A model generated the notes under the pieces. It was not told the origin of the DNA and did not search any database. It worked only from the letters and a program-made list of their open reading frames with translations. A stretch of DNA of 14,487 bases, taken from assembly GCA_035764655.1 (NCBI GenBank), contig DASTYU010000208.1, forward strand, positions 1 to 14,487, written 5' to 3'. Made by a program: the position numbers and the translations under genes. This document shows positions 7,494-13,539 of the stretch, piece after piece. Source of the stretch: DASTYU01 sp035764655. GTDB taxonomy: Bacteria > Chloroflexota > Limnocylindria > Limnocylindrales > CSP1-4. Every line of letters begins with the position of its first letter. Position 1 is the stretch's first letter.

Positions 7494-7531
7494 GCACTGC
7501 TCCTGACGGGGCGTCCTTCCGAGGCAAGGAA

Positions 7532-7608
<77 letters not shown>

Positions 7609-7638
7609 ACCGAGGTGCTCGTTGTACAGAGCCTGCGG

Positions 7639-7647
7639 ATGATAGCA
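7639..7647 (-). promoter_or_regulatory. Extended -10 promoter for tRNA-Pro
   Basis: On the minus strand the spacer between the MFS stop and the tRNA reads TGCTATCAT, an extended -10 (TGn-TATCAT). It would start transcription about 24 bases before the tRNA 5' end. No good -35 is seen, as expected for an extended -10 promoter. This is one of the few AT-rich spots in the window. Confidence 0.45.
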
Positions 7648-7668
7648 AACCTCGTTGGTGGACGGCCA

Positions 7669-8931
7669 TCAGGCCTCCGGCAGGCCGGCTTCGAATTCGG
7701 CGTTGGCTGCCGCTCGCTCGTCGGCGCGGATCGGAAGCGTGCCCAGCGCCGCGAGGAGGAATGCTGCGGCCATCAGGACGAAGACAGCGGGTACGCCCGT
7801 CGTCTCGCCCAGTCGTTCGATCACCAGTCCGTAAAGGGCGACCCACAGCGACCCGACGCCGAACGCCAGCGTGAAGTACAGCGCGTACGAGGCATCACGG
7901 ATGGCCGGAGGTGCGATGTCCGACAGCAGCGCCTGCAGCTGCGGGCTCTCGGCAAAGCTGAACAGCCCCATCAGGATGATGCCCACCCACAGGCCCGCGA
8001 TGTTCGATCCGGCGAGGACAAAGACGACGAAACCGACGGCCCCGCCGACATACGCCCCGACGATCAACGGCTTGCGGCCCAGGCGATCCGACAGCCAGCC
8101 GGCGAGCAGGGGCATCGGGACCGAGAACACGATCAATGCCGCGTACATCGGGGCGTACACGGCTTCCGGGAGTGCCAGCACCTCGCTGAGATAGATCAGC
8201 GCGAACAGGTTCACGACGCCGAGGCCGCGCCCGCCCCCGCCGAGCACCGAGGTGAGATACAGCCAGCGCAGGTCGCGATCGCCCACGACCCGCCGGAGCG
8301 CCTCGCGCACGTTGCCGCCCGCGATGGCGGCAGCTCGGTCCGTGCCCCGTTCGCGGATCAGCGCGAGGATCGCGATGGCGATGACCGCGGCAAGCAGCCC
8401 GAGCAGGACGGACGTCCCGCGCCAGCCGACCAGCGCGAGGAGGGGCACGCCGAGCAGCGCGATGACGACGGTGCCGACGTTGCCGCCCGCGATGTGGGCC
8501 GAGATGGCGAAGCCCCGCCGCTGGGCCGGGAACTGTTCGGCAAGGAGCCCATTCCCGACCGGGTGTTGGGGCGACCCGCCGATGCGCGACAGGACGTTGG
8601 GCAGGGCGAAGGTGGCGAAGCTCGTCGCGAAGGCCTGCCCGACGAACCCGCCCCCGAGGAGCAACCCGCCGGCTCCGAGGAGCCGTCGTCGGGACACCAC
8701 GCGCGTGAGTTGCGCGTAGCTGAGCTGGACGAGCCCCGACGACAGGTTCCCGATGGCCGCGAGAAAGGCGATCGCGTCGATGCCCACGCCGTACTCGTCG
8801 ATGATCTGCAGAAAGATCAGCGGCAGGACGACCGCGTGCGCGTGGTTGACGGCGTGGGCGGTCGAGAGCAGGACGAGCGAGCGCGTCGGGCGGACGTCGG
8901 GAACGGCGCCGTCGGCGGTGGTCGCGGTCAC
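7669..8931 (-). CDS. Major facilitator superfamily transporter
   Basis: A 420-residue membrane protein with about 12 hydrophobic segments. The MFS loop motif is AGWLSDRLGRKPLIVG in the second half (between helices 8 and 9); a weaker equivalent TRVVSRRRLLGAG lies between helices 2 and 3. The first helix has an unusual His-containing stretch STAHAVNHAHAVVLPL, as seen in small-molecule exporters of the fosmidomycin-resistance type; this comparison is from memory. Substrate is unknown. I chose GTG 8931, giving a short polar N-terminus before helix 1. The frame is open to 9003 but adds a charged, improbable extension and reaches into the neighbour's promoter region. No strong ribosome-binding site precedes 8931, so the start is uncertain by a few codons. 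It is divergent from the response-regulator operon. Confidence 0.85.
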   Translation of the reverse strand: MTATTADGAVPDVRPTRSLVLLSTAHAVNHAHAVVLPLIFLQIIDEYGVGIDAIAFLAAIGNLSSGLVQLSYAQLTRVVSRRRLLGAGGLLLGGGFVGQAFATSFATFALPNVLSRIGGSPQHPVGNGLLAEQFPAQRRGFAISAHIAGGNVGTVVIALLGVPLLALVGWRGTSVLLGLLAAVIAIAILALIRERGTDRAAAIAGGNVREALRRVVGDRDLRWLYLTSVLGGGGRGLGVVNLFALIYLSEVLALPEAVYAPMYAALIVFSVPMPLLAGWLSDRLGRKPLIVGAYVGGAVGFVVFVLAGSNIAGLWVGIILMGLFSFAESPQLQALLSDIAPPAIRDASYALYFTLAFGVGSLWVALYGLVIERLGETTGVPAVFVLMAAAFLLAALGTLPIRADERAAANAEFEAGLPEA

Positions 8932-8993
8932 GCGCGCATGGTGCGGGATTGCATCGCGAGCCGCTTTCCGGCATCGTGGATTCCCGGTCGGCG

Positions 8994-9009
8994 CCGTCTC
9001 CACCGTCTC
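8994..9009 (+). promoter_or_regulatory. Tandem CCGTCTC heptamers upstream of the signalling operon
   Basis: CCGTCTC occurs at 8994-9000 and again at 9003-9009, a 9-base period, 36-51 bases before the response-regulator start. The placement in the 113-bp divergent spacer (8932-9044) would suit a direct-repeat binding site. No -10/-35 pair is convincing, and the repeat may be chance. Confidence 0.25.
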
Positions 9010-9044
9010 GCCGATACCCCGGCCCAGCTGTTCCAGGAGGAACC

Positions 9045-9428
9045 ATGCCGACCGTCCTCATCGTCGATGACGAGCAGCACATCCGGCTGCTGATCGAGCA
9101 GACGCTCGAGGCGCTCGAGGACGACGGCGTCGAGCTGCTCACGGCTGGTGACGGCGAGGAAGCGCTGACCGTGGTCGAGCACCACCGTCCCGCCCTCGTC
9201 TTCCTCGACGTGATGATGCCCAAGCGGAACGGCTTCGAGGTATGTCGCACGATCAAGCAGGACCTGGGAATGGATGGAACGTATGTCGTCATGCTCACCG
9301 CGAAGGGCCAGGCATATGACCGCCAGCAGGGCGCGGAGGCCGGCGCGGACCTGTACATGACGAAACCGTTCGACCCCGACGAGCTGCTGGTCCGCGCACG
9401 CGAGGTCCTCGGGCTGGAGGCCGCCTGA
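9045..9428 (+). CDS. Single-domain response regulator (CheY-like receiver)
   Basis: A 127-residue protein made of only a receiver domain. The acidic pocket is Asp8/Asp9 in LIVDDEQ, the phospho-acceptor is Asp55 in LVFLDVMMP, the switch residue is Thr85 in MLTAKG, and the conserved Lys107 sits in YMTKPFD. There is no DNA-binding or enzymatic output, so it should act by protein-protein contact or as a phosphate shuttle. The start is ATG 9045 after AGGAGG (9035-9040); the frame opens earlier at 8949 but without a ribosome-binding site. Its TGA overlaps the ATG of the next gene (TGATG), the first of two coupling points in this operon. The obvious partner is the hybrid kinase two genes downstream. 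Confidence 0.95.
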   Translation: MPTVLIVDDEQHIRLLIEQTLEALEDDGVELLTAGDGEEALTVVEHHRPALVFLDVMMPKRNGFEVCRTIKQDLGMDGTYVVMLTAKGQAYDRQQGAEAGADLYMTKPFDPDELLVRAREVLGLEAA

Positions 9429-10225
9429 TGCAGCCGGCAGAGCTGCGCCGCCTGATCGTCCGTCATCGGCACGTCGCGCCGATGCTGAGCGCGCTCCTGG
9501 CCGCCACGGACGCCCGGGTCCACATCACTGACGCCGACGGCGAGACGGTGCTGGACCGCGATTCCCGCTCCATCGAGGAGGACGCTCCGATCGAGCGCTA
9601 TCCGATCGTCGTCGAGAGCGACACGGTCGGCTGGGTGGAAGGGCCGCGACCGGCGGCCGCGGTCGCATCGGTCCTGTCGTACGCCTGCTCGCGCGAAACC
9701 GACAAGCGCTCGCTCGCCTCCGAGGCGCTCGACCGCTACCGCGAGCTGAACCTGATCTACGACCTCGCCGAGCGGATCGCCGGCTCGCCGCACCTTGCCG
9801 ACATCACCGCGGTGGCCGTCGACGAGGCGGGGCGCCTGCCGACCGGCGGCACGGGGTTCCTGCTGCTGGAATCCCCGATCCCCGGCCGCCTCACGCCGCA
9901 CCCGCTCGGCGAGGATGCGCCCCTGTTCCCCGAGCAATCTGCGACGGACGGCCTGCTGGGCGCCGCCCATGCCGGCGATCCGGAGATCGTCAACGACGTC
10001 GCGGCCGATCCCCGGGCGACCGCCAGCGACCGTGTGGCGGCGTCGCTGATCGTCGCGCCGCTCAAGGTCGAGGGCGCGCGCCTCGGTGTCATCGGCACGG
10101 CCTCGAAGGAGCCCGTGCTGTTCCAGGCCGGGGACCTCAAGATCCTGACCGCCATTGCCGCGCTGACGGCGCCGTTCGTCAGCCAGGCGCATCGCTACGA
10201 ATCGGCCACGCGCGGGGACGCATGA
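9428..10225 (+). CDS. GAF-domain sensor protein without output domain
   Basis: A 265-residue soluble protein. Residues about 1-95 form a small alpha/beta sensor-like region (HITDADGETVLD, then YPIVVESDTVGWVEG) followed by a helix. A linker helix LASEALDRYRELNLIYDLAERIA (split by Asp) leads into a GAF domain at about residues 125-255, ending FQAGDLKILTAIAALTAPFV. The linker plus GAF arrangement is one I recall from the N-terminal sensory half of bacterial cyclases and phosphatases. Here nothing follows it: no kinase, cyclase, GGDEF or phosphatase segment. It is translationally coupled on both sides (TGATG with the response regulator, ATGA with the kinase), so it probably acts with them as an extra sensor or allosteric subunit. 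The ligand is unknown. Confidence 0.82.
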   Translation: MQPAELRRLIVRHRHVAPMLSALLAATDARVHITDADGETVLDRDSRSIEEDAPIERYPIVVESDTVGWVEGPRPAAAVASVLSYACSRETDKRSLASEALDRYRELNLIYDLAERIAGSPHLADITAVAVDEAGRLPTGGTGFLLLESPIPGRLTPHPLGEDAPLFPEQSATDGLLGAAHAGDPEIVNDVAADPRATASDRVAASLIVAPLKVEGARLGVIGTASKEPVLFQAGDLKILTAIAALTAPFVSQAHRYESATRGDA

Positions 10226-13065
10226 CCGCGACGGCCCAGCCGGCGGGCACGACCGACGAGATCCCGGCCGATCTGCGCCGGATGCGCGGCCGCCCCTTCG
10301 GTCGCGACGAGCACGGCGAGCCCATCGCCCACGGCAGCGGTCGGATCGTGGTGGGATCCGTCCGCTACCTGCAGGCGCTCGCCGGCGCGAAAGCCGAGCG
10401 AGACGCCCCCGAGGCGCTGGACCCGGACGAGGTCCGGCTTCTCGTGGAGCGCGCCAGAACCGAGGCCCTCGACCAGCTGGTCGCCATGCTGAACGCCGCG
10501 ATCGAGGACGAGCGCTACCACGTCACCCCGGAGTACCTGCTCAACGAGAGCAACAGCTACTCGTACGAATTCCGCCTGTTCGTCGGCGAGTACAGCCGCA
10601 TCCTGTCGGGCGACGGGGACTTCTTCGTCAACCAGGGCCGGCGCAGCGTCCCGAACGCGATCGTCCAGCTGATCCGCCCCATCGGGATCCGCCAGACCTA
10701 CGCGATCCTGCCGCGCATCGCGGCCAAATACGTCAAGACGGACCTGGCCGTGGTGCGCACCGACGAGCACTCGGCGGTCGTACGCTGGTACGCCGGCTCG
10801 CAGCTCGCGGAGATACCCCCGGACCTGCACCACCGCTACGTGGACTACGCCTGCCAGGTCTACCGCGGCACGTTCGCCGCCATCCCGCTGGTGGGCTTCG
10901 GGCAGCCGGCGGCCGTCGTCCGCCAGCTCACATGCCAGGTCCACGGGGACGAATACTGCGAGTGGGAGTTCAGCTGGGAACCGATCGCTCGCGGCCGCGC
11001 GGTCCGCGACGTCATCCTCGCGGTCGCGCTGTCATTCGCGCTGCTCCTGTACATCCTCCTCGAGGGCCCCGCCTGGGTCGGCGTCGCCATCGTCGCGGCG
11101 ACGCTCCTGCCGGCCGGCCTCATGCTGTACGGCGGCTCGGCCCGACGACAGGCGCGCGAGCTGCGACGCCAACAGTCCCTGCTGCTGGAACAGCGCGAGC
11201 TATCGGAGCGCGAACACGACCGCAGCGAGGAGGCCAACGTCGCGCTCCAGCACGCGAACCTCGACCTCGAGCAGCGCCTGGCCGAGCTGATGACGCTCAA
11301 CGAGCTCGGCGTGGCGCTCTCGACGACGCTGGACGTCCACGAGCTGCTTGACCGCAGCCTGCTGGCCGTGATCTCACACCTCCGGTTCGACCGGGCGATG
11401 GTGCTGCTCGCGGACGAGGAGCGCGGCGTGCTGAGCGACGGCCATTCCGCGGGAGCGACGCCCGAGATGGAGCAGCTGGTCGCCGGGCTCGAGCTCCCGC
11501 TCGACCACCCGACCTCCACGCTGGCAGCGCTCTATCGCGCGGACGGCCCGATGCTCTTCCGCGACGTCGACCAGGACGAGGACGAGCAGAACCGCGCCTT
11601 TGCCGCGGCGCTCGGCGTGACGTCGTATCTCGGCACGCCGCTCGTGACGAAGGGCCGGACGGTCGGCATCCTCGCGGTCGACAACCGGCTGTCAGGACGC
11701 GACGTGGAGCCGGGCGACGGACCGCTCCTGTTCACGGTCGGCAACCTGATCGCCGGGGCCGTCGACAACGCCCGGCTGTACGCCGAGATCGAAGCCCACA
11801 ACCGCGAGCTCGAGCGGCGCGTCGACCAGCGCACCCAGGAGCTCGCGCGGGCCACGGCCGAGGCGCAGGCCGCGCGGGCCGTGGCCGAGGCCGCGAGTCA
11901 GACGAAGAGCGCGTTCCTCACCAACGTGAGCCACGAGCTTCGGACGCCGCTGACATCGGTGGTCGGTTTCTCGAAGATCATCGGGCGGCGGCTGGACGAG
12001 CAGGTCTTCCCGGCCGTGCAGTCGGAGGACCCGAAGGTCCAGCGGGCGATGCGCCAGGTCGGCGAGAACCTGGACATCATCTCGACCGAGGGCGAGCGGT
12101 TGACCGCGATGATCAACGACGTCCTCGACCTCGCCAAGATCGAATCCGGGCGCATGGAGTGGCGGCGCGTTCCGGTGCAGATCGAGGAGATCATGCTGCG
12201 CGCCAGCGCTGCGACATCCTCGCTCATCTCACACGCCGGGCTGACCCTCGTCACCGATATCGAGCCCGAGTTGCCCGCGATCATCGGCGACCGCGACCGG
12301 CTGATCCAGGTTGTCATCAACCTGATCTCGAACGCGGTGAAGTTCACGCCCAGCGGGACGGTCACCGGGAGCGCGCGCCGCGAGGGCGACGCGATCGTCA
12401 TGTCGATCGCCGATACGGGCGTGGGCATCGCGCCCGAGGACCAGGAGACCGTCTTCGAGCAGTTCCGCCAGGCCGGCGACACGCTGACCGACAAGCCCCG
12501 CGGAACGGGTCTCGGCCTGCCCATCTGCCGCGAGATCGTCGAGCACCACGGGGGCCGCATCTGGGTCGAATCCCAGGTCGGTGCCGGGTCGACGTTCTCC
12601 TTCACGCTGCCGATCCCCGTCGTGGAGACCAGCCGCGTCGAGGCTGGCGAGCCCATCGCCATGGGTGCCGAGCGGAATGGTGCGAGCGGCGACCATGCCC
12701 CCCGCGTGCTCGTCGTCGAGGACGACGCGGGGACCCGCGAGCTGGTGCGGCAGGCGCTCGAATCGAACGGGTACGTCGTCGAGGTCGCTCCAGACGGCAA
12801 GAAGGCGCTTGATGTCGTCGCCGCAGACCCGCCGGCCCTTGTCATCCTCGACGTGATGTTGCCCGTCCTCGACGGCTTCTCGGTGGTCGAGCGCATAAAG
12901 GCCGAACTGCCGGACGGCGGCCCGCCGGTCGTGATGCTGACGATCGTGGACGAGCCCGAGCGGGCCGCTCGCCTCGGCGTGGAGGCGTACCTCCACAAGC
13001 CGTTCGACACCGACGAGCTGATTCGCCGCGTACGCCGGCTGCTCGGAGCGACCGCCCGGATCTGA
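10222..13065 (+). CDS. Hybrid sensor histidine kinase: V4R-like, 2 TM, GAF, HisKA, HATPase, receiver
   Basis: A 947-residue kinase. Residues about 1-250 are a sensor region ending in LTCQVHGDEYCEWEFSW with Cys238 and Cys246, the C-terminal hallmark of V4R/heme-NO-binding-like ligand domains. Two membrane helices follow at about 263-280 and 284-303 with almost no loop, so both the N-terminal sensor and the rest should be cytoplasmic. A coiled coil (about 305-355), a GAF domain (about 358-518) and a second coiled coil lead to HisKA with phospho-acceptor His571 (SHELRTPL). HATPase motifs are intact: N-box Asn704, Asp731 in DTGVGI, and GTGLGL at 761-766. A C-terminal receiver has Asp834/Asp835, phospho-acceptor Asp877, Thr907 and Lys926. 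The ATG overlaps the upstream TGA (ATGA). All catalytic residues are present, so it should be an active phosphorelay kinase. No HPt domain is present; phosphotransfer from the receiver would need an outside partner. Confidence 0.93.
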   Translation: MTATAQPAGTTDEIPADLRRMRGRPFGRDEHGEPIAHGSGRIVVGSVRYLQALAGAKAERDAPEALDPDEVRLLVERARTEALDQLVAMLNAAIEDERYHVTPEYLLNESNSYSYEFRLFVGEYSRILSGDGDFFVNQGRRSVPNAIVQLIRPIGIRQTYAILPRIAAKYVKTDLAVVRTDEHSAVVRWYAGSQLAEIPPDLHHRYVDYACQVYRGTFAAIPLVGFGQPAAVVRQLTCQVHGDEYCEWEFSWEPIARGRAVRDVILAVALSFALLLYILLEGPAWVGVAIVAATLLPAGLMLYGGSARRQARELRRQQSLLLEQRELSEREHDRSEEANVALQHANLDLEQRLAELMTLNELGVALSTTLDVHELLDRSLLAVISHLRFDRAMVLLADEERGVLSDGHSAGATPEMEQLVAGLELPLDHPTSTLAALYRADGPMLFRDVDQDEDEQNRAFAAALGVTSYLGTPLVTKGRTVGILAVDNRLSGRDVEPGDGPLLFTVGNLIAGAVDNARLYAEIEAHNRELERRVDQRTQELARATAEAQAARAVAEAASQTKSAFLTNVSHELRTPLTSVVGFSKIIGRRLDEQVFPAVQSEDPKVQRAMRQVGENLDIISTEGERLTAMINDVLDLAKIESGRMEWRRVPVQIEEIMLRASAATSSLISHAGLTLVTDIEPELPAIIGDRDRLIQVVINLISNAVKFTPSGTVTGSARREGDAIVMSIADTGVGIAPEDQETVFEQFRQAGDTLTDKPRGTGLGLPICREIVEHHGGRIWVESQVGAGSTFSFTLPIPVVETSRVEAGEPIAMGAERNGASGDHAPRVLVVEDDAGTRELVRQALESNGYVVEVAPDGKKALDVVAADPPALVILDVMLPVLDGFSVVERIKAELPDGGPPVVMLTIVDEPERAARLGVEAYLHKPFDTDELIRRVRRLLGATARI

Positions 13066-13066
13066 G

Positions 13067-13118
13067 AAACTGGTCCACTCTTCTGATCAGCTACCGGCTC
13101 TCGAAGATGGACCAGCTT
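13067..13118. repeat. Long imperfect inverted repeat after the kinase gene
   Basis: AAACTGGTCCACTCTTC (13067-13083) and GAAGATGGACCAGCTT (13103-13118) are reverse complements apart from one mismatch and one bulged base; the core CTGGTCCA/TGGACCAG is perfect. The loop is 19 bases. It begins just after the kinase stop codon (13063-13065), so it could be a 3' stem-loop that ends or stabilises the operon transcript, though no T-run follows. It could also be a dyad controlling the small genes downstream. Confidence 0.5.
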
Positions 13119-13132
13119 CAGCGCATCCTGCT

Positions 13133-13149
13133 GTCATCGAACGTATGAC
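13133..13149. repeat. Short dyad upstream of the micro-operon
   Basis: GTCAT (13133-13137) and ATGAC (13145-13149) flank seven bases, CGAACGT, 26 bases before the 30-aa gene. It may be an operator half-site pair, or TATGAC within it may act as a -10. Both readings are weak. Confidence 0.22.
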
Positions 13150-13174
13150 GGACGCGACAGGCAGGAGCAACCAC

Positions 13175-13267
13175 ATGGACGCACTGATCGTTCTCATCGC
13201 CGCCCTGGCGGCACTCATCTGGGTCGACGTATCGGCCATCCCGTTCGACGGGCGGGAGAGCAACTGA
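13175..13267 (+). CDS. 30-residue membrane peptide
   Basis: A very short gene with strong translation signals: AGGAG at 13163-13167, seven bases before ATG 13175, and a stop that overlaps the next ATG (TGATG at 13265-13269). The peptide is one hydrophobic segment, LIVLIAALAALIW (residues 4-16), followed by a short polar tail VDVSAIPFDGRESN. I predict a single membrane span; orientation is not clear from the charges. The tail pattern D-x-x-A-I-x-F-x-x-x-S/R resembles tiny membrane ORFs I recall upstream of small basic proteins in Chloroflexota and actinobacteria genomes, where they are normally left unannotated. It is not KdpF in context: no kdpA follows. Function unknown. Confidence 0.6.
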   Translation: MDALIVLIAALAALIWVDVSAIPFDGRESN

Positions 13268-13539
13268 TGGAGCGCCTGATCCTTCGAAGCACCTCGGCGG
13301 AGGCGCTTCGAGCCGAGCTCCACCGATCCCAGCTCCTGAGGGAAGCGGCCTCTCACAGGCGGGCGCGCAGCGCAGGGGCTGACGTCGCAACACTGGTGCC
13401 GGGCCGTCACGACACGATCATCGGCCGGTTCCGTACAGCGCTCGCCGGCGTCGCAATCGACCGGGCCGCCAGTCAGCCGAGTGCTGACGCCACGACGCTG
13501 ATCCCCTCCTCGATCAGCGACTCGGTCACCCGCCCATAG
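13267..13539 (+). CDS. Small basic protein coupled to the membrane peptide
   Basis: A 90-residue protein whose ATG overlaps the stop of the membrane peptide gene. The N-terminal third, STSAEALRAELHRSQLLREA then SHRRARS, looks like an amphipathic, Arg-rich helix; the rest is low in recognisable structure (TLVPGRHDTIIGRF, then Ala/Ser/Thr-rich). There are no cysteines, signal peptide or membrane span. Its last 67 bases overlap the 3' end of the convergent MocR-type gene. That part of the reading frame may be less constrained by its own function, and the true protein could be functional mainly in its first 60 residues. I do not recognise a named family. The coupling makes it likely to be a partner of the 30-residue peptide. 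Confidence 0.5.
   Translation: MERLILRSTSAEALRAELHRSQLLREAASHRRARSAGADVATLVPGRHDTIIGRFRTALAGVAIDRAASQPSADATTLIPSSISDSVTRP
13284..13311 (+). promoter_or_regulatory. Hairpin inside the start of the 90-aa gene
   Basis: CGAAGC-A-CCT (13285-13294) and AGG-C-GCTTCG (13301-13310) pair with one A/C mismatch around a six-base loop CGGCGG; T13284 and A13311 extend the stem. It covers about codons 6-15 of the 90-aa gene. In the transcript it could modulate coupled translation, or it could be an incidental effect of GC-rich coding. Confidence 0.35.

Noticed and set aside
7609..7668. Possible Rho-independent terminator after the MFS gene
   Set aside because: Only short, broken GCCTG/CAGGC complementarity and no T-tract.
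7895..10192. 765-residue minus-strand frame
   Set aside because: It runs across the MFS gene in another frame and antisense to the response-regulator and GAF genes. Composition is Arg/Ala/Gly/Asp-rich with no domains; an artefact of few stops in high-GC DNA.
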